A stretch of DNA of 20,791 bases from an uncultured Geobacteraceae bacterium (GCA_903879825.1 CAIRND010000617.1:1-20791); one strand, 5' to 3'; numbered from the stretch's first letter, positions 1 through 8,853 are shown. Made by a program: numbers and translations. Notes: a model not told the origin generated them from the sequence alone.

Positions 1-522
1 GACGACCAACGCTGGGAGCTTATTGACGGCGAAGCATTCTGTATGAGTCCGGGCCCGAACCGGATACATCAAAAATGGCTCGGTGACCTGCATGTGCAAT
101 TTCATTCCTATCTCGAGGGTAAAACATGTGAGGTCTACCTTGCCCCCTTTGATGTTCGCCTTCAGGAATCTTCGGAGGCTTCAGACGAAGAGATCATTAC
201 GGTTGTACAGCCTGATCTCATGGTCGTCTGCGACCGTAGCAAGCTTGATGACCGTGGCATTAAAGGCGCCCCCGATCTTGTGGTTGAGATTATCTCCCCC
301 AGCACCGCCAAGCGTGACATTACTACAAAATATGAACTTTATCAGCGTCATGGAGTGAAGGAATATTGGCTTATGTATCCAAATGACAGGACGTTGCTTG
401 TGTACCGGCTTTCTGATGATGGAGCCTATACGTCACCGAACGTTTATGGCGAAGGTGACTCTGTGCCGGTTTCACTTCTTGGTGATTTAGTTGTTGATAT
501 GAAGAGGGTTTTCAGGGAGTAA
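1..522 (+). CDS. Uma2-family PD-(D/E)XK nuclease-fold protein, 5' partial
   Basis: The reading frame is open from base 1, so the gene starts upstream of the window; the ATG at 43 is internal, because the preceding codons give DDQRWELIDG, a stretch conserved in the second copy at 15672. The visible 173 residues carry the Uma2 (DUF820) signature: the QPD acid (visible residue 72), the APDLVVEI acid (E96) followed by SPST, then a conserved lysine and GVKEYW. These match the PD-(D/E)XK restriction-endonuclease-like fold. The family is abundant in cyanobacteria and some other bacteria, and its cellular role is largely unknown. By eye it is about 55 percent identical, without gaps, to the Uma2 protein at 15672-16256. 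Family call is firm; nuclease activity is inference. Confidence 0.9.
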   Translation, partial: DDQRWELIDGEAFCMSPGPNRIHQKWLGDLHVQFHSYLEGKTCEVYLAPFDVRLQESSEASDEEIITVVQPDLMVVCDRSKLDDRGIKGAPDLVVEIISPSTAKRDITTKYELYQRHGVKEYWLMYPNDRTLLVYRLSDDGAYTSPNVYGEGDSVPVSLLGDLVVDMKRVFRE

Positions 523-560
523 TGTCGCGTTTTAAAGATGGAGTATAAGTTCGTGTTATG

Positions 561-599
561 AGGCCCCTTACTATGAAAAAAATGCATAGTAAGGGGCTT
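561..599. terminator. Strong hairpin after the first Uma2 gene, probable terminator
   Basis: A 13-bp perfect stem (563-575 with 585-597) encloses a 9-base A-rich loop, and a G-U and an A-T pair can extend it outward. It lies 39 bases after the Uma2 stop codon. No run of T follows on either strand, so this is not a textbook intrinsic terminator; it could equally be a 3'-end stabiliser or a Rho-independent element of weak efficiency. Its position between one gene's end and the next promoter favours a transcription-ending role. Confidence 0.6.
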
Positions 600-691
600 C
601 TGTATGTGGTCTGGTGATGAATATATTGCATAGCTTTCGTATGTCTGTTAAAAACTGTAAGTATTTCAATGTGCTATAAACTGAACTATTG

Positions 692-707
692 TGGTATACC
701 TTTTGCT
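692..707 (+). promoter_or_regulatory. Predicted sigma-54 (RpoN) promoter
   Basis: The bases TGGTATACCTTTTGCT have the invariant GG of the -24 element (693-694) and the GC of the -12 element (705-706) exactly ten bases apart, with the typical TGG and TTTGCT contexts. Transcription would start near 717-718, giving a leader of about 60 bases before the ATG at 779. RpoN with the PilS/PilR two-component system controls pilus genes in several bacteria, and RpoN is active in Geobacter, so the position ahead of the pilY1 block makes sense. A 12-base dyad (GTCAT-tt-ATGAC, 744-755) lies in the leader. I could not identify an activator site upstream. Confidence 0.65.
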
Positions 708-778
708 GTATTTCTAAGATGCTAACGTGTGATTAAATTATATGTCATTTATGACTATTACATTAGAAGGGAAATAAT

Positions 779-1324
779 ATGAGCGATGCTGCTGAAAATG
801 AGAAAGAGTTTTCCGATATTGAGCTGTGCTACAAGGCAATGGGGCTTTCATTCAGCGATAACCCGGAACAGGTGGAGAAAACCTACCGTAAATTGAAGGA
901 TGAATATGAAAAGTCCGTGCGGTCCTCAGATCAAACTGAACGGGCAAGTGCCGTTGAGAACCTGAAGCAGCTTGAAGAGCTTTTTATAACTATAACCGAG
1001 TCGCTGATATATAAGGATTACGCCAAGGAGTATGAAAAATATAAGGCACTTAAAGCCGAAAAACTGGCGGAGCGTAAGAAGAAACAACAAGAAAAGCCGA
1101 TCGTTAAGGAAGTGCTTCACAACTGCCCCTATTGCCAGAAACCGATAGCACCAAAGCTTAAAGTATGCATTTACTGCCATGGCAAAATATTGTCGCCGAT
1201 GGAGCAGATGATGGCGAAGTTCCTTTCAACAAGGAATCTTCTCGTTTTAACGGTGATTGTTCTGCTGGTTATTACTGGTGTTGTTTTAATGTCGAATCCG
1301 CAGCTTATGAAAGGTACTAGGTAA
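779..1324 (+). CDS. Degenerate J-domain, zinc-ribbon, tail-anchored membrane protein
   Basis: This 181-residue protein has three visible parts. Residues 15-85 resemble a J domain: YKAMGLS, then a helix with TYRKLKDEY, then a final helix. The HPD tripeptide that contacts DnaK is replaced by EKS (residues 44-46). Residues 86-108 are a charged, Lys/Glu-rich helix. A four-cysteine zinc ribbon follows (C116, C119, C130, C133), and residues 153-171 form one hydrophobic segment close to the C-terminus, with the bulk probably cytosolic. The start has AAGGGA six bases upstream. It is the first gene behind the predicted sigma-54 promoter and 90 bases before pilY1, which suggests a helper in pilus-tip biogenesis. 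I know no characterised member with this architecture; the function is unknown. Confidence 0.8.
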   Translation: MSDAAENEKEFSDIELCYKAMGLSFSDNPEQVEKTYRKLKDEYEKSVRSSDQTERASAVENLKQLEELFITITESLIYKDYAKEYEKYKALKAEKLAERKKKQQEKPIVKEVLHNCPYCQKPIAPKLKVCIYCHGKILSPMEQMMAKFLSTRNLLVLTVIVLLVITGVVLMSNPQLMKGTR

Positions 1325-1330
1325 AAGTAC

Positions 1331-1362
1331 CAGTATAATACTGTGTATGTGCTGAACATACA
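1331..1362. repeat. Two adjacent small inverted repeats before pilY1
   Basis: In the 90-base gap before pilY1 there is CAGTAT-a-ATACTG (1331-1343), followed at once by TGTATGT-gctga-ACATACA (1344-1362). The first includes TATAAT (1334-1339), a perfect -10 hexamer, but no acceptable -35 lies at the right distance. They may be a regulator site, an attenuating hairpin or an RNA-processing site. A role is inference only. Confidence 0.4.
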
Positions 1363-1414
1363 GTGTGAATGGTCTGTTGGGTAATGTGGAAGTGTTGAGT
1401 CGGGAGGTGTTGCA

Positions 1415-4400
1415 GTGAAAAACACATTTATTGGGAAAATAGCATCATTGTTCGTAATGGTTTTGGTTATGATTCTTGGTGTTTCTGAAACGGCACATTC
1501 TAAAACGAGAAAACTTATTTTTTACGTTGGTGATAGTAACAGTGCAACGTACAACACTCCTTCAGTCGCCAACGGGGTAGGTGGTGTTGGGACGGGATGG
1601 TGGGATTCTGCAACCGCCGGTACTACGGGAAGCGGGATAAGATATGGGATTGGTACGGTTTATTGGAGGAACACTACCTGGACTAATAGGTATGTCACTG
1701 CAGCCGAATGTAATGGCACCGAGTTCACAATTAATTATTCAAATCTGCGGATACAGATTAAACCAAATACGAGCCACATTATTAAACGCGTGAAAACTCA
1801 AATTGTTTCGAGTAAAAATACTCCGGGTGCTCCCGATCCTTCCAACTGGATAGATAGTACGTTTGTTCAGGATGCAGAAAATACGCTCACATTCAATTAC
1901 AAATCAAGCTCTAAATATAACCAGAATATGTATGTGTACGTCTATTATGAGCCTTCAATTACGGCATACAATTACTACTCAGATGTTTTCCCCGATGTAC
2001 CGGTCAATTCAGCATATACCGCCTGTTGGAAGTTGGTGTCGATTGCAAAACCGGCAACTCCCGGAGGTTCTACTGCAGGCTCTTATGTAACAAATAGCAA
2101 TATTGCTTTTACTCCGCCTACTGTTGACACTAATCTTCCCACTCCGTTGCTATACAGTGGTTTCAATTACCCTTACGATACGGTAGACAACGACCCCGCC
2201 GCTAATGTTACGACGTTAATAAACTATCCCAATAATACTAAATTCTGGTACCGATTAGCCGATCCCGGAGGTACAGATAATGGTTGTGAATTGGAAGGTA
2301 TTAGCTTCAAAAACGTTGATCTCTCGCTTACCCCTTCAAGTGGAACGTTGAATTATATTTCGTCGAGTACAGATAATACAGGCTCTGGAGACTATACCCC
2401 TCCTCCTGCTTCTTCTGCTATAGGTAGTGCCATCGCGTTGTTTAAGTTCAGGCACAAGGGTTTCTATATTTCCACAGTGGTTGACTCAGCTGCTACGTAT
2501 CCAGCCTGTGGCACATCAACTTCGGACAATATTGTGCCTGCAGGCCAATCCTATTATGATGCGGGTTCCAGCCAACCATTTTTTATCTCAAAGAACACCG
2601 GCTGTGCAATTCAGAAAGTTGAAGTACAGTATCAGACTTTTGACACGGGAACAGGTAATTTCTCCAATTCAGGCAGTCGTATCGATGTTACGTCGACACT
2701 TGTAAATGACACCTATACTTTTACAAATCTTGCCCACCACGCCCAACTCATTGTTTCATATATTCCTGTTTCATCCACAACAACTGCTACTGCAAGTTAC
2801 TGTCAACTTCCAGCGTTCATGGGTGGCACAACGCCGACAAAGCCGAATGTTCTGCTGATTTTTGACACTTCTGGAAGTATGGGTGATCTTGCGTATAAAA
2901 CTAAAACATACACATGTAAAGCGACCGGGTCCTTCAGTGCGTTGGATCTCTGCTCAAATTTTTACGGGTATTTTGATAAAACCAAAAATTATACTCTTAC
3001 ATCCGGTGTATGGATTCCCTCTACAGCTGCGACTGATTTTAGTGCCAAGATCGGAACTGTTGGCATCTCCGGAAACTATCTCAACTACAAAAATATGCAA
3101 AAAGTCGACATCATACGTAAAATTCTTATCGGAGGCTTGGTGGATGATATGAACGGCCTTCCACGTCCACCCACAGCTTCAAATGGTGAGACGAAATACG
3201 TTCTGCAAGCCCAAAATAATACTTTGATTGAATTTGGTACTAGCGAGCCGAAAGGCCTTATTCATGATGTCTACGATAAAGTGAATTTTGGAATAATGGC
3301 TTTTAACTCTAACTTGCAAAATGTTGCTCCAGCCTTAACTGATTCGGATGGAGGGCAGATTGTTTCTGTTACCATGCCAAATGTGTCGCCATACAATGGA
3401 CTCGACTTTGATGCAAAACTCGGAGCCCCTTTGGATGTGTTGATTGCCGGGGCCGAAAGTTCAGACACCAATCCCAATGGGAATACCCCCTTGGCAGAAA
3501 GTCTGTATGAGGCGATACGCTATTATGAAGGAGTAGACAGTGCATATAATAAAAATGACGATGGCACGGTAACAAATTATTCGACGTCGATTAGTGACCC
3601 GGTTTTAAGTAATTGCCAGAAGCATTTTGTTATAATCTTGACGGATGGTCAGCCGACCAACGACGCGAATGTTCCGACTAATTCAGGTGCAAATGTTACG
3701 GATACTGCATTCACAAGTTGGTTTAATGGACTAACCGCCGCCGGGCTGCCGACCCCAACGTCTTTGCTCGCCAGGGTTGCCTATTATGCCCATAACAATG
3801 ACTTAAGAAGCGCCACTGTTGGTAGATCCGGTCATGCATTTGCCAATACACAAAACTTGAATATTTACACTGTCTACGCTTTTGGTGATGGTTCGGGTAC
3901 GGCAACATTGCAGGAAACTGCCAAATATGGTTCGTACTTTAATGAGTTTGATGCACCGAGCTCGTCCTCCGGACTTACAACCAATAAAAAGCCGGATGCC
4001 GGAGAATACAATAACGGCTATTATGAAGCGACTGACGGAGATATGCTTGAAAAACAACTTAACCTGGCGTTAAGTAATATTATGATTAGCACCGCATCAG
4101 GTACGGCCGCTGCTGTTGCCAATAATAAAAGTGGCGAGCGTGGTGCCAACATGATTCAGGCACTATTCTATCCACAATGGCCAAACGACAGTCGTATCAA
4201 GTGGTTGGGTGAGATGCAGGCGTTATGGTATTACCTCGATCCAGTGATCAATTATAGTGGAATATATGAAGATTCTGACGGCAACAAGGAACTTAATCTG
4301 TTGGTTGATAAAACTCTGCCGAGTAACTCTTTTACGACTAAATCACTCTGGAGGGCAGGCGCCCAGTTACAGAAAATGGACGCTGCAAACCGGAATATAT

Positions 4401-6544
4401 ACACGCCACTTACCAGTTCCGTTATTACCGACACTAGCAACGCCTTCAAGAATGATAAATTAAGTACACTGCGGCCGTTGATGAATTTGGGCGTTGCGAC
4501 GGATGCAGGGGCTATTACGGATGCTCAAGCCGGATATCTTGTGAATTATATCCGTGGAGTAGACAGGAGCGAATATCGATCGCGCAAGGTTAGTTTCACT
4601 GACCCGGTAACGTCCATTTTAAACACGACTCTCCCGACGGAATGGAAGTTGGGTGATATAATCAACTCTACCCCACAGGTACAATCGTCCATTGCTTTAA
4701 ACGCATATGATAAAGCATATTCTGATTCGTCTTATAGCGCGTTTATTAACTCAAATCAGTATAAGGCTAGAAATTATGTCTACTCGTCTTCAAATGACGG
4801 CATGATGCATGCTTTCAGGCTTGGAGTGGTTACCAACATTAATAGCGGATCGGAACCAAACCGGGTTGCAAGTATTGCCGGTACCGATATGGGTAAAGAA
4901 GAGTGGGCGTTTATCCCAAAACAGGCACTTCCATATCTCCAAAATCAGGCCAGTTCCGAATATTGTCACCAATGTCTGGTAGATGGTGCACCAGCACTTG
5001 TCGATGCCTCAATCTTTAAACCTTCAACGGCAACATGCACTAATTATTGGGATTGTGTGCGCTCTACCTCAATAACCTCAACGGGAAATATCGATACTTC
5101 AAGTTGGGGGACCGTTCTTGTTAGCGGGATGGGGCTCGGCGGTGCAAGCCGCGACTATGCTGGTAATTGCAATGAAACTTTAAATCACGACTCAAATTTG
5201 ACCAACAATGTAGATTGTGTCAAGTCACCCAAAGCCGGCATTGGCATGTCATCTTATTTTGCTCTGGATGTATCGTATAACACTTTGAATACAACTACAC
5301 CGCCAACCACGCCTACTCCGAAGTTTATGTGGGAATTTTCTGATTATTCAGTTGCGGATTCAGCAGATAAGGGTTTGGGTTTTACATCTGCTGGAACTGC
5401 TATTGTGAGGATCAATGCGAAAGATGCGGATGGTACACCAAATAAAACAAAAAACGGTCGCTGGTTTGCTGTGTTTGCTTCAGGGCCAACCGGTGCTATT
5501 GACCAGGGATCTCAGCAGTTTACCGGAAGATCGGATCAGAATCTTAAAATTTATATTGTGGATCTTAATGCAACCATGCCGTTTACCAAGGGAACTAACT
5601 ATTGGGTAAAAGATACGTTGATACCGTTTGCATTTGCCAACTCACTGTCAAACTCTGTTGTCGATCTTGATCGCTGGGATTCGACAAAAACCGGCTATTA
5701 TAGTGATGATGTCGTGTATGTAACCTATACCAAGGCTTCGCTGGCTTCCGGTTATCCAACCGCCTGGGATAAAGGTGGTGTTACGAGATTGGTTACCAAC
5801 AATGATCCAGACCCCACGAACTGGTTCGTAAGCTCTCTGATCGGTGATGCGAATGATGTTGGTCCAATTACCTCATCTATTGGCAAGCTTCAGGACAGAG
5901 ACCGTAATAAGCTATGGGTGTATTTCGGTGAAGGTCGTTACTTCTTTTCTGGCGATGAGGTAAATACCCCACGAAAATTCTATGGTGTACAAGACCCGTG
6001 CTACAAGCAGTACTCAGTTTCCGCTCAAAGTGCCATGGCTACAACGGCAGGAGCATGTACTGCTGTCAGCATGGCCGAATTACAAGACCAGGGTGGTACA
6101 CCACCTGCAGTAACATTAACTACCGGAAAAAAAGGTTGGTATATAAATATGGATACAGCTGCTTCTGGTGGCACAGTTGGAGCCGAGAGAGTTGTAAGTG
6201 ATGTGACGGCAGCTACAAATGGTATCATTTTTTATACAACATTTACCCCTAATTCGGATGTGTGCACTCCAGGTGGAAGTACCTCTTTATGGGCAGTAAA
6301 ATATGATACAGGAGGTACTCCCCCTGCGGGTAGTCTGGTAGGCAAGGCACCGGTACAGACTTCAAGCGGTGGTATTACTTTGATTGATTTGGCGACAAAA
6401 TTTACGGATAAGAGTGGACGTAAGCTGGATGCAAATATCCATGCTGACGGCACGTCACTCATGGGTATGGCATCCGGTAAAGGAGTACGCCCACTTTTGT
6501 CGAATAAAGGTCTCAAAAGAATTCTGCATATCCAAGAGAGGTAA
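1415..6544 (+). CDS. pilY1: PilY1, pilus-tip adhesin/assembly protein with VWA domain
   Basis: PilY1 works at the tip of type IVa pili, where it primes assembly with minor pilins and can bind surfaces. This 1709-residue protein starts at GTG, preceded by GGGAGGTG. Residues 1-29 are a Sec signal peptide. A long N-terminal extension (30-470) holds two divergent InlB-B-like repeats near 110-180 and 380-450. The VWA domain begins near 476 with an intact MIDAS: D484-T-S-G-S488, T691 and TDG at 743-745. From about 1080 (GDIINSTP) to 1660 lies the PilY1 propeller, including SSNDGMMHAF and VYFGEGRYFF. An Asp-rich loop (D1417, D1419, D1422, D1431, D1432) is the likely calcium site. It is far longer than the roughly 1160 residues of Pseudomonas PilY1. 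Its stop overlaps the next start as TAATG. Confidence 0.95.
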   Translation: MKNTFIGKIASLFVMVLVMILGVSETAHSKTRKLIFYVGDSNSATYNTPSVANGVGGVGTGWWDSATAGTTGSGIRYGIGTVYWRNTTWTNRYVTAAECNGTEFTINYSNLRIQIKPNTSHIIKRVKTQIVSSKNTPGAPDPSNWIDSTFVQDAENTLTFNYKSSSKYNQNMYVYVYYEPSITAYNYYSDVFPDVPVNSAYTACWKLVSIAKPATPGGSTAGSYVTNSNIAFTPPTVDTNLPTPLLYSGFNYPYDTVDNDPAANVTTLINYPNNTKFWYRLADPGGTDNGCELEGISFKNVDLSLTPSSGTLNYISSSTDNTGSGDYTPPPASSAIGSAIALFKFRHKGFYISTVVDSAATYPACGTSTSDNIVPAGQSYYDAGSSQPFFISKNTGCAIQKVEVQYQTFDTGTGNFSNSGSRIDVTSTLVNDTYTFTNLAHHAQLIVSYIPVSSTTTATASYCQLPAFMGGTTPTKPNVLLIFDTSGSMGDLAYKTKTYTCKATGSFSALDLCSNFYGYFDKTKNYTLTSGVWIPSTAATDFSAKIGTVGISGNYLNYKNMQKVDIIRKILIGGLVDDMNGLPRPPTASNGETKYVLQAQNNTLIEFGTSEPKGLIHDVYDKVNFGIMAFNSNLQNVAPALTDSDGGQIVSVTMPNVSPYNGLDFDAKLGAPLDVLIAGAESSDTNPNGNTPLAESLYEAIRYYEGVDSAYNKNDDGTVTNYSTSISDPVLSNCQKHFVIILTDGQPTNDANVPTNSGANVTDTAFTSWFNGLTAAGLPTPTSLLARVAYYAHNNDLRSATVGRSGHAFANTQNLNIYTVYAFGDGSGTATLQETAKYGSYFNEFDAPSSSSGLTTNKKPDAGEYNNGYYEATDGDMLEKQLNLALSNIMISTASGTAAAVANNKSGERGANMIQALFYPQWPNDSRIKWLGEMQALWYYLDPVINYSGIYEDSDGNKELNLLVDKTLPSNSFTTKSLWRAGAQLQKMDAANRNIYTPLTSSVITDTSNAFKNDKLSTLRPLMNLGVATDAGAITDAQAGYLVNYIRGVDRSEYRSRKVSFTDPVTSILNTTLPTEWKLGDIINSTPQVQSSIALNAYDKAYSDSSYSAFINSNQYKARNYVYSSSNDGMMHAFRLGVVTNINSGSEPNRVASIAGTDMGKEEWAFIPKQALPYLQNQASSEYCHQCLVDGAPALVDASIFKPSTATCTNYWDCVRSTSITSTGNIDTSSWGTVLVSGMGLGGASRDYAGNCNETLNHDSNLTNNVDCVKSPKAGIGMSSYFALDVSYNTLNTTTPPTTPTPKFMWEFSDYSVADSADKGLGFTSAGTAIVRINAKDADGTPNKTKNGRWFAVFASGPTGAIDQGSQQFTGRSDQNLKIYIVDLNATMPFTKGTNYWVKDTLIPFAFANSLSNSVVDLDRWDSTKTGYYSDDVVYVTYTKASLASGYPTAWDKGGVTRLVTNNDPDPTNWFVSSLIGDANDVGPITSSIGKLQDRDRNKLWVYFGEGRYFFSGDEVNTPRKFYGVQDPCYKQYSVSAQSAMATTAGACTAVSMAELQDQGGTPPAVTLTTGKKGWYINMDTAASGGTVGAERVVSDVTAATNGIIFYTTFTPNSDVCTPGGSTSLWAVKYDTGGTPPAGSLVGKAPVQTSSGGITLIDLATKFTDKSGRKLDANIHADGTSLMGMASGKGVRPLLSNKGLKRILHIQER

Positions 6545-7122
6545 TGTCAGTGTTGAATAGTAGAAAAAAGCATGAAATGATGAAGGATGCCGGATTTTCA
6601 TTGATAGAAGTTATGGTCGTTATAACGGTTATAGCTATTTTATCTGGAATAGCCGTGATTAAGTTTAGCGATTGGGATAAAAAAAATAGAGTTGAGGCAC
6701 AAATTCGACAAATGGCTTCTGATATTAGTGAAGTGAGAGTGAGAGCATTAACAACTAAGCAGCGCCATAGTATTACTCTTGACCAATACAGTTATGTCTT
6801 CAAAGCATACAGCACTGAAACATGGTCTTCTGACACTGATCTTTTGGCTCACGGTACGATTATTCCAGGGGGGACTCATACCGTAACGTATGCGTTGAAA
6901 AAAAGTGTTACAGGCAGCAACAGCACTAACTATGTCGGAACAAATGATATTCTTGAGATTGATGAACGGGGAATGATCTCAAGTGCCTCAAATGCCACTA
7001 TATTTTTAGGAGGCGCTGCGAAATTAACTAGTGGCATAAATTGCCTGACAATCCATACTGTGCGGGTAAATGTTGGCACTGAAAACGATTCGTCTGGATC
7101 AGGAGTATGTGATGACAGGTAA
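6544..7122 (+). CDS. GspH/FimT-type minor pseudopilin
   Basis: This 192-residue type IV pilin-like protein has a 17-residue leader ending in AG, then the prepilin-peptidase site G17|F18 with SLIEV and the key glutamate at mature position +5 (E22). The hydrophobic helix runs to about residue 42. A positively charged segment and a beta-rich C-terminal domain of GspH/FimT type follow. In type IVa systems FimT or FimU sits with PilV, PilW, PilX and PilY1 and helps start fibre assembly; FimT proteins can also bind DNA in natural transformation. I cannot choose between fimT and fimU. The start codon overlaps the pilY1 stop by one base, and the gene overlaps pilV by 11 bases, so translation is likely coupled. 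Confidence 0.85.
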   Translation: MSVLNSRKKHEMMKDAGFSLIEVMVVITVIAILSGIAVIKFSDWDKKNRVEAQIRQMASDISEVRVRALTTKQRHSITLDQYSYVFKAYSTETWSSDTDLLAHGTIIPGGTHTVTYALKKSVTGSNSTNYVGTNDILEIDERGMISSASNATIFLGGAAKLTSGINCLTIHTVRVNVGTENDSSGSGVCDDR

Positions 7123-7504
7123 CTCTTCCGGTTTTACTTTGATTGAGTTTATGGTTGCTATACTAATTTTAATGGTAGGTCTGCTTGGGATGCTTCAGGG
7201 AATAAATGTGGCTATATCATATAATTTAGACACTGTGCTGCGGAACGGTGCTATTTCTGTGGCGGACGAACAGATGATGAACGAACGATCCAAGGTTTTT
7301 TCTTCTATTGCGTCGATACCGAAGGTAACAAAACAAATAAATATTCGGGGCATTTTCAAAAACTATTCCGTGCAGCAAAATGTATTTACACGGACATCAA
7401 GTGCGACAACCAGATCGAAGGAAATTGTTGTTGATGTGGCATGGAAATATAAAAATAAAAAAAATACACATTCAGTGTCCACCGTTGTTTCTAAAAGTCA
7501 GTGA
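7112..7504 (+). CDS. pilV: PilV-type minor pilin
   Basis: I start this 130-residue protein at ATG 7112, because AGGAG (7101-7105) lies six bases upstream and the leader then becomes MTGNSSG, a normal prepilin leader; an upstream in-frame ATG at 7070 would add 14 residues inside the previous gene. Cleavage is expected at G7|F8, leaving FTLIEF with E12 at position +5, followed by a hydrophobic helix to about residue 30. The mature protein is short, as PilV-type pilins often are, and the order FimT-PilV-PilW-PilX matches minor pilin operons. PilV belongs to the tip-initiation complex. The pilV name rests mainly on size and gene order. Confidence 0.8.
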   Translation: MTGNSSGFTLIEFMVAILILMVGLLGMLQGINVAISYNLDTVLRNGAISVADEQMMNERSKVFSSIASIPKVTKQINIRGIFKNYSVQQNVFTRTSSATTRSKEIVVDVAWKYKNKKNTHSVSTVVSKSQ

Positions 7505-7543
7505 TTGGGGTGTCGTGTGCAATGTTTTTTTGATAAAAATAAT

Positions 7544-8842
7544 ATGCAAAAAGGCTTTACACTCATCGAGCTTGTAGTCAGCATGGGGCTTTTTATTGTT
7601 GTTATGGTAATTGCGAGCGAGGCATTTAATCGAATTGTCGTCCAGTCGTCTAAACTCTCAAAAATGGAAGAAAGCAACATCGAAGGAGTTATTGGTCTTG
7701 AAGTAATGCAACATGATCTTAAACAGATGGGATTCGGCCTGCCATGGAGTTGGAGTGCCAGGAATCCGGCTAATACCGGGCCATTGGAAAACTGTGGCAT
7801 TACGTATAAAGAAGCTACAAATTCAGAAGGTCTGAAACTTAATGACGCGCCAAATGGGGTTCCTCGTGCATTTGTTGCGTATGCAAAATTAGGGAACTTT
7901 AGCTCTGCCTATATTGCCGTAAAAGGAACAGCAGTGGGAAGAGACAAGGCGAGTCAACGTTGGACGTATATGCCATTTAGGAATTATAGTGCAAATCCCT
8001 GGGAGTCACGACCTGTTGCATTTGCATCAAATAACCCTAATGCCGGAAACATGGTTATTGTGGTTAATTCAAATCTTAATAGTGAGGCTTTTGACCATAC
8101 TCTCATTGTTGGGCCAGGAAGTGTTGCAGCTACGAGCGGTACTACCTCAGATTTTTCCGTTTCATTTAATTCATCTGGTTTTGTTCAGAACTACTCGCCA
8201 ACGGATCAAAATCAGACATATATGATTTATGGACTGTCAGATGATAACACTCCAGACCCACGTATGCCGTTTAATCGGACTGATTTTTTTATTGGCCAAA
8301 ATCTGGATAGCAATATAGTCCCGCGTTTTTGCGCAGAGAAAACAGGAATACTCTATAAGGCTACAGTCAATCATGGCTCATCGACTGGCGGTGCATATAA
8401 CTATTTACCACTGCTTGATTGCGTCGCAGATATGCAGGTCGTGTTGGGATGGAATTCAGACCCTCTTACTCCGGCAGGTTCTGCCGCAGGAACAGCACCC
8501 AGTCAAAAAGAATCAAGTGTAAGTGGATATTCATCCCTTTCATTAGTTGCTGGCGGTGACGTAACCACTTCAAATGTGGCATCCAGTGATGTTAAAAGCT
8601 GGCTGACAGATCCAAAGAAGCTTCGTGAACAGCTAAAGCTTATAAAAATCTACATTTTAGCCCAGGAAGGAAAAGTCGATCCTAGTTATGTGTCACCAGT
8701 AGGGAGCATACTTGTGGGGGATACAACCGACGGAATCAGTACTGCCAAGGTATATAACCTGTCAGAAAAACAAAAAAAATATCGCTGGAAGCTCTATCGA
8801 ATAGTTATCCGTCCTAAAAATATCTTCAGTAATTCATATTGA
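7544..8842 (+). CDS. pilW: PilW-type minor pilin
   Basis: I choose ATG 7544, which gives a four-residue leader, MQKG, then FTLIELVVS with E9 at position +5, and a protein of 432 residues. No clear ribosome site precedes it. An in-frame GTG at 7517 with GGGGTG upstream, or a TTG at 7505 touching the pilV stop, are alternatives that would give longer leaders; all give the same mature protein. The N-terminal helix runs to about residue 27, followed by a large globular beta-rich domain with a few cysteines, as in PilW. In type IVa pili, PilW joins PilX and PilY1 with PilV in the tip complex. The size is large for PilW but usual for such proteins in this group, as far as I recall. Confidence 0.83.
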   Translation: MQKGFTLIELVVSMGLFIVVMVIASEAFNRIVVQSSKLSKMEESNIEGVIGLEVMQHDLKQMGFGLPWSWSARNPANTGPLENCGITYKEATNSEGLKLNDAPNGVPRAFVAYAKLGNFSSAYIAVKGTAVGRDKASQRWTYMPFRNYSANPWESRPVAFASNNPNAGNMVIVVNSNLNSEAFDHTLIVGPGSVAATSGTTSDFSVSFNSSGFVQNYSPTDQNQTYMIYGLSDDNTPDPRMPFNRTDFFIGQNLDSNIVPRFCAEKTGILYKATVNHGSSTGGAYNYLPLLDCVADMQVVLGWNSDPLTPAGSAAGTAPSQKESSVSGYSSLSLVAGGDVTTSNVASSDVKSWLTDPKKLREQLKLIKIYILAQEGKVDPSYVSPVGSILVGDTTDGISTAKVYNLSEKQKKYRWKLYRIVIRPKNIFSNSY

Positions 8843-8853
8843 TAAGGATAGAA

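Noticed and set aside
7505..7543. TTG start for pilW touching the pilV stop
   Set aside because: It would give a 17-residue leader with no ribosome site; the ATG at 7544 gives a standard short prepilin leader, though the choice is not certain.
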